From Bradyrhizobium quebecense (lineage in GTDB: Bacteria > Pseudomonadota > Alphaproteobacteria > Rhizobiales > Xanthobacteraceae): a stretch of DNA of 64,000 nucleotides. Under the pieces are notes generated by a model. It was not told where the DNA came from. It did no database searches and saw only the letters and a program-made list of their open reading frames with translations. The stretch spans positions 3,162,001 to 3,226,000 of the forward strand of contig NZ_CP088022.1 in assembly GCF_013373795.3 (NCBI RefSeq). Reading direction: 5' to 3'. Shown one piece after another: positions 9,066 through 18,736 of the stretch (position 1 is the first letter of the stretch; the number at the start of each line of letters is the position of its first letter). The position numbers were made by a program, and so were the translations under genes.

Positions 9066-9650
9066 ATGAACCACGACGCCTACGACGACAACTACATCCG
9101 CAGCATCCTGAACAACGTGAAATCGATCGCGATGGTCGGCGCCTCGCCGGTCAATGTGCGGCCGAGCTATTTCGCGTTCAAATATCTGGCGCAGCGCGGC
9201 TACGACATGATCCCGGTCAACCCCGGCCATGTCGGCAAGGCGCTGATGGGCAAACCGTTCGTCGCATCGCTCGCGGACATCGATCGCCCGATCAACATGA
9301 TCGACATCTTCCGCAATTCGAGCCACATCATGCCGGTCGTCGAGGAGGCGCTGAAGTTGTCGCCGCTGCCGAAGGTGATCTGGATGCAGCTCGGCGCACG
9401 CGACGATGCCGCCGCCGAGAAGGCGGAAGCCGCGGGTCTCAAGGTGGTGATGAACCGCTGCCCGAAGATCGAGTATGGCCGGCTGTCGTCGGAGATCTCC
9501 TGGATGGGCGTCAATTCGCGCACGCTGAGTTCCAAGCGCGCGCCGATCCCGACGCAGGGCATGCGGCTGTCGCTCAACCGCATGAGCGTCGGGGGCGGCC
9601 AGACTGCGGCATCCGACCGCGCCGCAAAAAACAAAACCGAGACGAGCTGA
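9066..9650 (+). CDS. CoA-binding domain protein (succinyl-CoA-synthetase-alpha-like Rossmann fold)
   Basis: 194 residues. An N-terminal Rossmann segment SIAMVGASPVNVRPSYFAFK is followed by GYDMIPVNPG and a MNRCPKIEYGR motif typical of the YccU/CoA_binding_2 family, here with a C-terminal extension. These stand-alone proteins bind CoA in vitro but have no settled function. The next gene, 149 bp downstream on the same strand, is O-acetylhomoserine sulfhydrylase; this pairing is frequent in alphaproteobacteria and hints at a link to methionine metabolism. I looked for a SAM-II riboswitch in the gap and saw none. Confidence 0.85.
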   Translation: MNHDAYDDNYIRSILNNVKSIAMVGASPVNVRPSYFAFKYLAQRGYDMIPVNPGHVGKALMGKPFVASLADIDRPINMIDIFRNSSHIMPVVEEALKLSPLPKVIWMQLGARDDAAAEKAEAAGLKVVMNRCPKIEYGRLSSEISWMGVNSRTLSSKRAPIPTQGMRLSLNRMSVGGGQTAASDRAAKNKTETS

Positions 9651-9799
9651 CGTTTCAGCGGAATAATCGTCGCGATTATCCGGTCAAGCGCAGCACACCC
9701 GTTTCAAACCGCGGCGCGCGCGCCGACGCGGCTTGACGGCGAGCGTCGTCGCCATCAGCATGCCGCGCGTTTCGACCAGGCCACAACAGGACACAAAGA

Positions 9800-11080
9800 A
9801 TGACCGATCGCCTTCCGGGATTTTCCACCCTCGCCGTGCACGCCGGCGCACAGCCTGATCCCACCACCGGCGCGCGGGCGACGCCGATCTACCAGACCAC
9901 GTCATTCGTCTTCAACGACGCCGACCATGCGGCTTCGCTGTTCGGCCTGCAGGCATTCGGCAACATCTATACCCGCATCGGCAACCCGACCAACGCCGTG
10001 CTCGAGGAACGCGTCGCAGCGCTCGAAGGCGGCACGGCGGCACTTGCGGTTGCCTCCGGCCACGCCGCGCAGCTCGTCGTGCTGCAGCAGCTGATGAGGC
10101 CCGGCGACGAGGTGATTGCGGCACGCAAGCTCTACGGCGGCTCGATCAACCAGTTCACCCACGCCTTCAAGGCGTTCGGCTGGAACGTGGCATGGGCCGA
10201 TCCCGACGATATCGCTAGCTTCGAACAGGCGGTGACGCCGCACACCAAGGCGATCTTCATCGAATCGATCGCCAATCCGGCCGGCAGCATCACCGACATC
10301 GAGGCAATCGCAGCCGTCGCGCGCAAGGCCGGCGTGCCGCTGATCGTCGACAATACGCTGGCCTCGCCCTATCTGATCAAGCCAATCGACCACGGTGCCG
10401 ACATCGTCGTGCACTCCCTGACCAAGTTCCTCGGCGGCCACGGCAACTCGCTCGGCGGCATCATCGTCGACGCCGGCACCTTCGACTGGTCGAAGGACAA
10501 CAAATATCCGATTCTGAGCGAGCCGCGCCCGGAATATCACGGCATCCGGATCCAGGAGACCTTTGGCAATTTCGCCTTCGCGATCGCCTGCCGCGTGCTC
10601 GGCCTGCGCGACCTCGGTCCCGCGCTGTCGCCGTTCAACGCCTTCATGATCCTCACCGGAATCGAGACGCTGCCGTTGCGCATGCAGAAGCACTGCGACA
10701 ATGCCAAGGCGGTGGCGGAATTCCTCTCCACCCACCCGGCCGTGTCGGCCGTGAACTATGCCGGCCTGCCCGGCGACAGGTACAACGCCCTGCAGCGCAA
10801 ATACGCGCCGAAGGGCGCCGGCGCGGTGTTCACCTTCAGCCTCAAGGGCGGCTACGACGCGGGCGTCAACCTGGTGTCGAACCTGAAGCTGTTCTCGCAT
10901 CTCGCCAATGTCGGCGACACCCGCTCGCTGGTGATCCACCCGGCCTCCACCACCCATAGCCAGCTCGACGACGCCGCCAAGGTGAAGTCGGGCGCGGCGC
11001 CCGAGGTGGTGCGGCTGTCGATCGGCATCGAGGACAAGGAAGACCTGATCGCGGACCTCGACCAGGCCCTGCGCGCCTGA
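9800..11080 (+). CDS. metY: O-acetylhomoserine aminocarboxypropyltransferase (sulfhydrylase)
   Basis: 426 residues of the Cys/Met-metabolism PLP family. The PLP lysine is Lys209 in HSLTKFLGGHG, and the tyrosine/arginine phosphate-binding segment is IYTRIGNPT. Its length (over 420) and the HGNSLGGIIVDAG stretch favour the O-acetylhomoserine sulfhydrylase branch over the shorter cystathionine gamma-synthases (about 390). It would make homocysteine from O-acetylhomoserine and sulfide in the cytoplasm. A weak hairpin without a T-tract lies 15 bp after the stop. Confidence 0.9.
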   Translation: MTDRLPGFSTLAVHAGAQPDPTTGARATPIYQTTSFVFNDADHAASLFGLQAFGNIYTRIGNPTNAVLEERVAALEGGTAALAVASGHAAQLVVLQQLMRPGDEVIAARKLYGGSINQFTHAFKAFGWNVAWADPDDIASFEQAVTPHTKAIFIESIANPAGSITDIEAIAAVARKAGVPLIVDNTLASPYLIKPIDHGADIVVHSLTKFLGGHGNSLGGIIVDAGTFDWSKDNKYPILSEPRPEYHGIRIQETFGNFAFAIACRVLGLRDLGPALSPFNAFMILTGIETLPLRMQKHCDNAKAVAEFLSTHPAVSAVNYAGLPGDRYNALQRKYAPKGAGAVFTFSLKGGYDAGVNLVSNLKLFSHLANVGDTRSLVIHPASTTHSQLDDAAKVKSGAAPEVVRLSIGIEDKEDLIADLDQALRA

Positions 11081-11142
11081 TCCCGACATTGGTTCCGGAG
11101 CGGTGCGCCCGCATCGCTCCGGCAACCTTGCCCAAACGACCG

Positions 11143-11186
11143 TCTCGTTAACGCTTAATACCGACGGTCTCTCGTTAACGCTCAAT
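11143..11186 (+). repeat. Near-identical 17-bp direct repeats upstream of secreted-protein gene
   Basis: TCTCGTTAACGCTTAAT at 11143-11159 and TCTCGTTAACGCTCAAT at 11170-11186 differ at one base and start 27 bp apart. Each holds a GTTAAC palindrome. They lie 50-93 bp before the ATG at 11236, so they could be tandem binding sites. Confidence 0.5.
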
Positions 11187-11235
11187 CCGGCATAAAGTGG
11201 CAGTGATAGGCTCCGGATGATTCGGGAGACCATTG

Positions 11236-11640
11236 ATGCTGCGCTGGATATTGCCGCTCGCGATCGCGCTGTTTGCGATTTCGTCTGCTGACGCCGCCGA
11301 CGGCCCTGTCGTCACCAAACGCGCCACCGTCAAGGCCGCGCGCCAGCTGCCGGCCGGCCTGCCGCGCCGGCACTACGCCTACCGCACCACCATCACGCAG
11401 CCGACCTATGTGCGGCGCGGACGCCAGCTCGTGGTCGTCGAGCCCGAAGTGATCCCGCTCAACGCAGAGCCGTATATCCCGTTCGTGCCGGGCGAACCGC
11501 TGCTGCCGGGGTCATCGTCGCTGCCCGGCTATTACGGCAACTGGCATTCCTACAACTATCTCGGCCCGTATTACGGCGGCGCCTATGTCGACTACTGGGA
11601 TCGCCTGCCCTACGCCTGCGGCGTCTACGGCTACTGCTAG
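11236..11640 (+). CDS. Small secreted Tyr/Pro-rich protein, unknown function
   Basis: 134 residues from the ATG at 11236. A Sec signal peptide (about residues 1-21, cleavage near SADA-ADG) precedes a basic region and then a C-terminal half rich in Tyr, Gly and Pro, ending CGVYGYC. The paired cysteines near the C-terminus could form a disulfide in the periplasm. Such Tyr-rich small exported proteins are common in Bradyrhizobium, but I know of no assigned function. It lies 14 bp upstream of nadQ and could be co-transcribed with it. Confidence 0.7.
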   Translation: MLRWILPLAIALFAISSADAADGPVVTKRATVKAARQLPAGLPRRHYAYRTTITQPTYVRRGRQLVVVEPEVIPLNAEPYIPFVPGEPLLPGSSSLPGYYGNWHSYNYLGPYYGGAYVDYWDRLPYACGVYGYC

Positions 11641-11654
11641 CCCGGGACGCGCGC

Positions 11655-12614
11655 GTGGCCAGATCGCCGCAGAAGAAAACCAGCGCACCGGCTTCGGGCA
11701 ACGCGGTGACCGCCGACCTCGTCGCGGTGCTGGTCGCCGTGACCGACGGCACGCCGAAGATCATGACCATCGCCGGCGGCTCCGCGCTGCCGAGCGGCCC
11801 GTTCGAGTTCACCCACCGTTCGCTGCAGACCGCGTTGCGGGCGTGGGTCGAGGCGCAGACCGGCCATCCGCTCGGCTATGTCGAGCAGCTCTACACCTTT
11901 GCCGACCGCGGCCGGTCCGGCGACGCCAGGACGCCGCATAGCGTCTCGATCAGCTATCTCGGCCTGACCCGCGAGGACCAGGTCGGCGAAGGTTTCGAGG
12001 CACATTGGTCCGGCTGGTACGACTATTTCCCCTGGGAGGATCATCGCGCCGGCACGCCGGTCTGCCTTGCGAAGATGATCGCGCCGAAGCTGAAGACGTG
12101 GGCGAAGTCGGCCTCGTCACCCACGCTGCAGCGCGAGCGCTGGCAGCGCTGCGCGATCACCTTCGGTCTCGATGACCGCGACTGGAACGAAGAACTTGTG
12201 TTGCAGCGCTACGAATTGCTGTACGAGGCGTTGCTGATCCCGGAAGCCGGACGCGCGCATGACCGCGAGGCGCCAATCGTGCCGGGCAAGCCGATGACGG
12301 CGGATCATCGCCGCATCCTCGCAACCGGGATCGCGCGGCTGCGCGCCAAGATCAAATACCGCCCGGTGGTATTCGAGTTGATGCCGGCCGAGTTCACCCT
12401 GCTGCAACTGCAACGCAGTGTTGAAGCGCTCGCAGGCCGGCTGGTCCACAAGCAGAACTTCCGCCGGCTCATCGAGCAGCAGGAACTCGTTGAAGAGACT
12501 GGCGCAATGGCCGCCGACACCGTCGGACGGCCGGCCAAGCTGTTCCGCTTCCGCCATGCCGTATTGGCCGAACGGGCCGTCGTCGGCACCAAGCTTCCGC
12601 TTTCGCGCACTTGA
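11655..12614 (+). CDS. nadQ: NAD biosynthesis transcriptional repressor NadQ (NrtR-like, Nudix-related)
   Basis: 319 residues, GTG start. The N-terminal two thirds resemble the degenerate Nudix-like domain of NrtR-family regulators (for example SISYLGLTREDQ and the acidic/aromatic HWSGWYDYFPWED). The C-terminal third is a winged-helix region (LMPAEFTLLQLQRSVEAL ... HKQNFRRLIEQQELVEETG). NadQ proteins in Hyphomicrobiales control nadABC, and exactly that operon starts 54 bp downstream. Two 21-bp inverted repeats in the gap fit the TTATRCTC-type operator. The -35 hexamer of nadA overlaps the nadQ stop codon. Confidence 0.88.
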   Translation: MARSPQKKTSAPASGNAVTADLVAVLVAVTDGTPKIMTIAGGSALPSGPFEFTHRSLQTALRAWVEAQTGHPLGYVEQLYTFADRGRSGDARTPHSVSISYLGLTREDQVGEGFEAHWSGWYDYFPWEDHRAGTPVCLAKMIAPKLKTWAKSASSPTLQRERWQRCAITFGLDDRDWNEELVLQRYELLYEALLIPEAGRAHDREAPIVPGKPMTADHRRILATGIARLRAKIKYRPVVFELMPAEFTLLQLQRSVEALAGRLVHKQNFRRLIEQQELVEETGAMAADTVGRPAKLFRFRHAVLAERAVVGTKLPLSRT

Positions 12615-12641
12615 CACGCCTTATGCTCAGGATAAGTATAA
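12611..12641 (+). promoter_or_regulatory. Predicted nadABC promoter
   Basis: A consensus -35 TTGACA (12611-12616) overlaps the nadQ stop. A -10-like TAAGTA (12633-12638) follows after 16 bp. The -10 lies inside the first NadQ operator, so bound repressor would block RNA polymerase. Confidence 0.6.
12621..12641. promoter_or_regulatory. NadQ operator 1
   Basis: Imperfect 21-bp inverted repeat TTATGCTC-N5-AAGTATAA lying over the predicted -10 region. Its arms match the second copy 27 bp downstream. Confidence 0.72.
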
Positions 12642-12647
12642 GCCATC

Positions 12648-12668
12648 TTATGCTCAAGGAGAGTATAA
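12648..12668. promoter_or_regulatory. NadQ operator 2, overlapping the nadA ribosome-binding site
   Basis: 21-bp inverted repeat TTATGCTC-N5-GAGTATAA that ends on the base before the nadA ATG. The Shine-Dalgarno AAGGAG is formed by the spacer plus the first base of the right arm, so operator and ribosome-binding site are the same DNA. Confidence 0.75.
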
Positions 12669-13651
<983 letters not shown>

Positions 13652-13655
<4 letters not shown>

Positions 13656-15202
13656 GGACCGATCTCTCCGATCTCAACGGCCGCCCGGTGATCATCGGCG
13701 GCGGCGCCGCGGGACTGATGACCGCGCTTCAGCTCGCGCCCGAGCCGGTCGTGCTGCTGTCGAAATCGCCGCTCGGCGCCGAAGCATCCAGCATGTGGGC
13801 GCAGGGTGGCCTCGCCGCGCCGGTCGGCGCGGATGACACTCCTGCCCTCCATCTCGCCGATACGCTTGCGGCCGGCGCCGGCCTCTGTGATGCGGCCGCA
13901 GCATCCCGGATCGTTCATGCCGCGCCTGCCGCCGTGGAGCATCTGGCCGAGCTCGGCGTCGCCTTCGACCGGCGCGCCGACGGCAGCTGGCGTCTCGGGC
14001 TCGAGGCCGCGCACGGCCGCAACCGCATCGTGCACGCCACCGGCGACGGCACCGGCCGCGAGATCATGCGGGCGCTGATCGCCGTGGTCCGCCAGACGCC
14101 GTCGATCACCTTGCTGGAAGGCGTCGAGGCGCGGCGGCTGCTGGTCGCGGACAATGCGGTCAGGGGCGTGCTCGCAGCCAGCGACCGCGGCGCGTCGACG
14201 ATCGCGACCAACCGCGTCGTGATCGCGACCGGCGGCATCGGCGGGCTGTTTTCAGACAGCACCAATCCAGGCGGATGCTTCGGCCAAGGGCTCGCGCTCG
14301 CGGCCCATGCCGGCGCAAAACTGTCGGACCTCGAATTCGTGCAGTTTCATCCGACCGCCTTCGATGGGCCGTCACGGCCGATGCCACTGTTGACCGAGGC
14401 GATCCGCGGCGACGGCGCGACCCTGATCGACGAGACCGGCCGGCGCTTCATGGCCGATCAGCCCGGCGCCGAGCTCGCGCCACGCGACATCGTCGCGCGC
14501 GCCGTCTGGCGGCATCGCGCCGCGGGACATCGCACCTTCCTCGATGCGCGCAAGCATCCGGGCGCGGATTTCGCGCAGCGCTATCCCGTGATCAGCGCGT
14601 TCTGCAAGATGGCGGGCATCGATCCCGCCAATGATCCGATCCCGATCCGGCCGGCGGTCCACTACCACATGGGCGGCATCGCGGTTGACGGCCATGGCCG
14701 CAGCACGGTGCAGGGCCTGTGGGCCTGCGGCGAGGCCGCGCGCACCGGGCTGCACGGCGCCAACCGGCTCGCCAGCAACTCGCTGATGGAAGCGATCGTC
14801 TGTGCGCGCTGGGTCGCCGAAAGCATCGAAGGCGTCAGCGCAGGTCCGCGCGCGATGCTGAGCGACGACACGCTGTCGCCCGCCGCCGATCCTTCCGCCG
14901 TGCGTCCGATCCTCACCCAGGGGCTCGGCGTGCTGCGCGACCACGACGGCATTGCACGCGCGATCCGCGGCCTCTATCCGCTCGCGCGTAGTCCCGGTGG
15001 GGCATCCGACGCAGCATTGGTCGGACTGATGATCGCGGTTGCCGCCATCAGGCGCGAGGAAAGCCGCGGCGGTCATTTCCGCACCGATTTCCCGCACACC
15101 GCTTTGTCGGCGGCGCCGTCTTCCCTGACCCGTGCCGAGGCGCTCGCCGCCGCGCACGACATCGTTGAATCCAAGCTACCAGCCAGGAGTGCCCGCTCAT
15201 GA
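13652..15202 (+). CDS. nadB: L-aspartate oxidase
   Basis: 516 residues from the ATG overlapping the nadA stop; a longer in-frame reading (from 13352) is only nadA antiframe sequence. It has an FAD Rossmann motif ([16 protein letters not shown]), the succinate-dehydrogenase-like signature [11 protein letters not shown], and the active-site region [14 protein letters not shown] with [19 protein letters not shown]. It oxidises aspartate to iminoaspartate, the substrate of NadA. The stop TGA overlaps the nadC ATG. The C-terminal helical domain is present, so the gene is complete. Confidence 0.96.
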
Positions 15203-16050
15203 TCCTCAATCCCCTGTTGCCGCTGCTGTATGAACCGATCGTGCAAACCGCCTTGCGCGAGGATCTCGGCCGCGCCGGCGATATCACGGCAGACGCCATC
15301 GTGCCGGCCAGCCAGCAGGCCCGGCTGGTGATGCGGGCGCGGCAGCCCGGCGTGATCGCCGGGCTCGACATCGCACGGTCAGCCTTCCAGACGGTGTCGC
15401 CGGCGATCGAGCTGCGCGCCGAGCGGCCTGACGGCAGCGCGGTCGAACCCGACCAGGTCATCGCGATCATCGACGGTCCGGCGCGCAGCCTGCTCACCGC
15501 GGAGCGCACCGCGCTGAACTTTCTCTGCCATTTGAGCGGCGTCGCGACCGCGACCGCCACCCTGGTCAAGGCTGTCGCAGGTACGCGCGCGCAGATCGTC
15601 TGCACCCGCAAGACCACGCCGGGGCTTCGTGCGCTGGAGAAATACGCGGTTCGCGCCGGCGGCGGCGGCAATCACCGCTTCGGTCTCGACGACGCCGTGC
15701 TGATCAAGGACAACCACATCGCGCTCGCCGGCGGCATCCGCCCCGCGATCGAACGTGCCAAGGCCAATACCGGTCATCTCGTGAAGATCGAGGTCGAGGT
15801 CGACACGCTGGCGCAGCTTGAAGAGGTGCTGGCACTCGGCGTCGACGCGGTCCTGCTCGACAACATGACGACCGAGCAGCTCAGCCAGGCGGTGGCGATG
15901 GCGCGCGGCAAGGCGCTCACCGAAGCCTCCGGCCGCATCACGGCTGCGACCGCCGCGGCGATCGCCGCCACCGGCGTTGATTTGATCTCGGTCGGCTGGG
16001 TGACCCACAGCTCGGCCGCGCTCGATATCGGGCTCGACTATCTGTCCTGA
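15199..16050 (+). CDS. nadC: Nicotinate-nucleotide pyrophosphorylase (carboxylating), quinolinate phosphoribosyltransferase
   Basis: 283 residues, last gene of the nad operon. Family motifs are LREDLGRAGDIT, the basic site CTRKTTPGLRALEKYAVRAGGGGNHR, KDNHI, and the barrel-end segment VGWVTHSSAALDIGLDY. It converts quinolinate and PRPP to nicotinate mononucleotide with loss of CO2. Its stop is 4 bp from the stop of the convergent ctaA gene, and no clear intrinsic terminator separates them. Confidence 0.96.
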   Translation: MILNPLLPLLYEPIVQTALREDLGRAGDITADAIVPASQQARLVMRARQPGVIAGLDIARSAFQTVSPAIELRAERPDGSAVEPDQVIAIIDGPARSLLTAERTALNFLCHLSGVATATATLVKAVAGTRAQIVCTRKTTPGLRALEKYAVRAGGGGNHRFGLDDAVLIKDNHIALAGGIRPAIERAKANTGHLVKIEVEVDTLAQLEEVLALGVDAVLLDNMTTEQLSQAVAMARGKALTEASGRITAATAAAIAATGVDLISVGWVTHSSAALDIGLDYLS

Positions 16051-16054
16051 CGGA

Positions 16055-17140
16055 CTAAAGCGACTGGCCGACCGGAACGAGGGTCGGCTGGTCCCGTTCG
16101 GTCCGGCGCGCAGCGAGGCGCTCGGCCTGCAACACCGCCAATGTCAGCACGACGATCGCGACCGCCTGGTGCGCTAGCGCCAGATCGATTGGCACCTGAT
16201 GCAGCAGCGTCAGGATGCCGAGCGTCGCTTGCAGCGTGATCGCCGCAACCAGCCACCAGGCCCCCGCGATGACCGCACTTCCGGCGCGTGCACGCACCGC
16301 ATCGATCGCATGCGCGATCGCCAGCGCGAACAGCAGGTAAGCGGTCATGCGATGCTCGAACTGTACCGTCAGCGTGTTGTCGAACAGATTGCGCCACCAC
16401 GGCGTCTCGAACCACAGCCGGTCAGCCGACGGAATCAAGCCACCGTCGATCTCGGGCCAGGTGTTGTAGACCCGGCCTGCGCGCAGGCCCGCGACCAGCG
16501 CGCCGAAATAGAGCTGAACGAAGGTCAGCACGAGCAGCACCGCGCTCGTGATCTTCAGCCTGAGTGGCGCAATCACGGATGGACGATCCGTCAAGCGCCG
16601 CAGCGTCCAGACGATCGCCGCGAAGATCAGGAGCGCCAGCACCAGATGCGTCGCCAGCCGATATTGCGACACCTCGACGCGCTCCGAGAGGCCGGACGCC
16701 ACCATCCACCAGCCGACGCCGCCCTGCAGCGCACCGAGACCGAAGATCACCCACAGCCGCCGGCCGAGCTCGCCGCTCACCGCGCCGCGCCACAGGAAAT
16801 ACAGGAACGGCAGCAGATAGGCAGCGCCGATCACCCGGCCGAGCAGCCGGTGGCTCCACTCCCACCAGAAGATCGTCTTGAACTGATCGAGCGTCATCCC
16901 GGCGTTGAGCTCGCGATATTGCGGGATGGTCTTGTAGCCCTCGAAGGCCTTCGTCCACTGCGCCTCGGTCAGGGGCGGCAGCGCGCCTGTCACCGGCTTC
17001 CATTCGACGATCGACAGGCCGGATTCGGTGAGCCGCGTGGCGCCGCCGACCAAGACCATCAGCGCGATCAGGGCGGCGACCGCGATCAGCCAGACCCTGA
17101 CGGCGCGGAGCTGCGATGGTTGTGCGGAAATACCGGCCAT
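16055..17140 (-). CDS. ctaA: Haem A synthase (COX15/CtaA family)
   Basis: 361 residues with eight predicted membrane helices. Conserved features are [25 protein letters not shown] (an N-terminal alphaproteobacterial COX15 signature), the haem-ligand histidine segments [11 protein letters not shown] and [12 protein letters not shown], and [11 protein letters not shown] and [11 protein letters not shown] in the second half. It oxidises haem O to haem A in the inner membrane for aa3-type cytochrome oxidases. No other ctaA-ctaG type gene lies alongside. Confidence 0.95.
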   Translation of the reverse strand: MAGISAQPSQLRAVRVWLIAVAALIALMVLVGGATRLTESGLSIVEWKPVTGALPPLTEAQWTKAFEGYKTIPQYRELNAGMTLDQFKTIFWWEWSHRLLGRVIGAAYLLPFLYFLWRGAVSGELGRRLWVIFGLGALQGGVGWWMVASGLSERVEVSQYRLATHLVLALLIFAAIVWTLRRLTDRPSVIAPLRLKITSAVLLVLTFVQLYFGALVAGLRAGRVYNTWPEIDGGLIPSADRLWFETPWWRNLFDNTLTVQFEHRMTAYLLFALAIAHAIDAVRARAGSAVIAGAWWLVAAITLQATLGILTLLHQVPIDLALAHQAVAIVVLTLAVLQAERLAARRTERDQPTLVPVGQSL

Positions 17141-17207
17141 TTCGCCCTGACTTGATTGGATTTTCGGGCCCCTTATAGTCCGGCCCGCAAGCGGCGCAAG
17201 CGCCGCC

Positions 17208-17310
17208 TGAGGCCTCGTTCCGATCGGTCGGAACGAGGCCTCAGCAATCTTTTGTTTTGACGCGTTTTCTTTGCGCGAACCGGTGTCCGCTTCGCTCGAA
17301 AACGCTCTGG
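17208..17310 (+). repeat. Compound palindromic repeat, family B (copy 1)
   Basis: It begins with a perfect 16-bp-arm palindrome with a 4-bp loop (17208-17243: TGAGGCCTCGTTCCGA / TCGGAACGAGGCCTCA). A conserved tail follows, reading TTTTGACGCGTTTTC, GCGAACCGGTGTCC and GCTCGAAAACGCTCTGG. Copies 2 and 3 are at 20907-20998 and 44169-44266. This copy fills the gap between ctaA and the DUF2842 gene and ends 23 bp before that gene's ATG. Confidence 0.85.
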
Positions 17311-17333
17311 ATCACGAGTCATACATATCCGCC

Positions 17334-17543
17334 ATGGCCATACGCACCCGCAAATTGCTCGGAACCATCGCCCTGCTCATCCTGGTCGTGGTGTGGTCGC
17401 TGCTTGGTATGACGGTGGCCCAGACCCCGTGGCTCGCCAATTCGGGGCTGCTGCAGGCGATCTTCTACGTCGTCGCGGGCCTCGGCTGGGTGCTGCCGGC
17501 GATGCCGATCGTCTCCTGGATGTCGCGGCCCGACCGCGCCTAG
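17334..17543 (+). CDS. DUF2842 domain protein (small two-helix membrane protein)
   Basis: 69 residues from the ATG at 17334; a longer reading starts inside the repeat element and is rejected. Two membrane helices (about 9-29 and 39-61) are joined by a short loop, and the C-terminus ends SWMSRPDRA. The family is widespread in alphaproteobacteria and has no known function. Its stop overlaps the stop of the convergent deacetylase-like gene by 4 bp. Confidence 0.8.
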   Translation: MAIRTRKLLGTIALLILVVVWSLLGMTVAQTPWLANSGLLQAIFYVVAGLGWVLPAMPIVSWMSRPDRA

Positions 17544-18670
17544 ATCGCGCCCTCGTCGCGCGCACGCCGCGTTGGCCGCACCGGTGCGAACATCACGCCC
17601 GAGAGCAGCACGCGCATCATCCGCAGCGAGCGCACGCGGCCGTCCCATGCGATGCGCGGCAGTGCGTGGAGGTTGGTGCGCCCCTGCGCCTCGACCACAC
17701 CTGATATGGTCGACACCGCGCTGGCGAAGCCGGCCTCCTCGGCCATCACGACATGCGGACGGCGGAACGCGTCGCGGTCCCCGAACGGGAATGCGAAATG
17801 CTTGATCGGCCGCCGCAGCGCGCTCTCGGCGACCGCCTTTCCCATCGCCATCTCGCGTTGCGCGTCGGCATCCCTGAGGCTCGACAGGACGGAATAGTTC
17901 ACCGTAGCGCTGCCGAACGTCACGTTCGGATCAGCCGCAAGCTTCGCCAGATCCGTCCAGTCGAGCGACGCGCCGCGTGACAATTGCGCCGCATCGGCCG
18001 AATAGCGCCGGCCGAGATCGTTCACTGCATAGGACAGATCGGACGGCGACAGCTTGCGCAGCCAGCCGGACAGGAAATCGAACAGCTCGTATTTGTCCGA
18101 CAGGCTCGAGACCACGAAATGCCGCTCCCTGCCATCGATCATCAGGCTGATGCGGCTCTCGCGCGCGATGATGTCCTCAAGCACCAGCCACCACGCCGTG
18201 CCCACGCCGTCCGGGAAAGCCGTCGGCAGATAGAGGGTGAAGGGGACGCGGTGCCTGGCGAGCACGGGATAGCCATGCGTGACGAAGTCCCTGGTCGCAC
18301 CGTCGAAGCTCAGGCAAACAAAGCGGCGCCGCTCCGGCAGGGTCACCGCGCGGCGGCAGGCCTCGTCGATCCCGACGATGTCGTACTTCCAGCGCTTCAG
18401 CGCGCGGAGGGCGCGATCGAGGAAGGCAGGCGTGATCTCCTGGGATTTCAGCGGCTGAAACCGGCCCCGGCGCGCAGGACGGACGCGCGCGAAGCGCAGG
18501 ATCACCCCGGCGCCCCCGGCCTCGTGTTCCCGCAGCCTGAAGGCGCCGCTGAAATAGGCGAGCTCCATCCGGGCCCGCCGCAAAATCCCGTTGTCCGGCG
18601 TCAAGATCCCCGCCTCTGGCCGGCGGTTCCCACACCCCGCCGCGGCATTGTTATTACTCTTTGTTGACAT
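17540..18670 (-). CDS. Polysaccharide deacetylase-fold protein lacking the metal-binding histidines (probable pseudoenzyme)
   Basis: 376 residues with the NodB/CE4 fold: motif 1 region VCLSFDGATRD, middle region with PVLARHRVPFTLYLPTAF, and FAFPFGDRDAF near motif 4. In active CE4 enzymes motif 1 is (T/S)FDDG and motif 2 is H(S/T)xxH. Here the second Asp is Gly (SFDGA), and the motif-2 segment reads GSATVNYSVLS, with Ala and Tyr at the two His positions. The metal site therefore appears destroyed while the fold is kept. It is divergent from the acyltransferase gene and next to exopolysaccharide genes; a structural or binding role is possible. Start choice (ATG 18670) is uncertain; a Met 34 codons further on is the alternative. 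Confidence 0.8.
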   Translation of the reverse strand: MSTKSNNNAAAGCGNRRPEAGILTPDNGILRRARMELAYFSGAFRLREHEAGGAGVILRFARVRPARRGRFQPLKSQEITPAFLDRALRALKRWKYDIVGIDEACRRAVTLPERRRFVCLSFDGATRDFVTHGYPVLARHRVPFTLYLPTAFPDGVGTAWWLVLEDIIARESRISLMIDGRERHFVVSSLSDKYELFDFLSGWLRKLSPSDLSYAVNDLGRRYSADAAQLSRGASLDWTDLAKLAADPNVTFGSATVNYSVLSSLRDADAQREMAMGKAVAESALRRPIKHFAFPFGDRDAFRRPHVVMAEEAGFASAVSTISGVVEAQGRTNLHALPRIAWDGRVRSLRMMRVLLSGVMFAPVRPTRRARDEGAI

Positions 18671-18736
18671 TTCCCTGCGAAGGTCGGCCGCAGCCGAGAC
18701 CTGTAAATTAATACCTTAAAAAATTTGGGCTCCGAG

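Noticed and set aside
9651-9799. Possible SAM-II riboswitch before metY
   Set aside because: No SAM-II pseudoknot consensus could be found in the 149-bp leader.
11095-11122. Hairpin CCGGAGCG/CGCTCCGG after metY as an intrinsic terminator
   Set aside because: The loop is 12 nt and no T-tract follows; at best a weak or Rho-dependent site.
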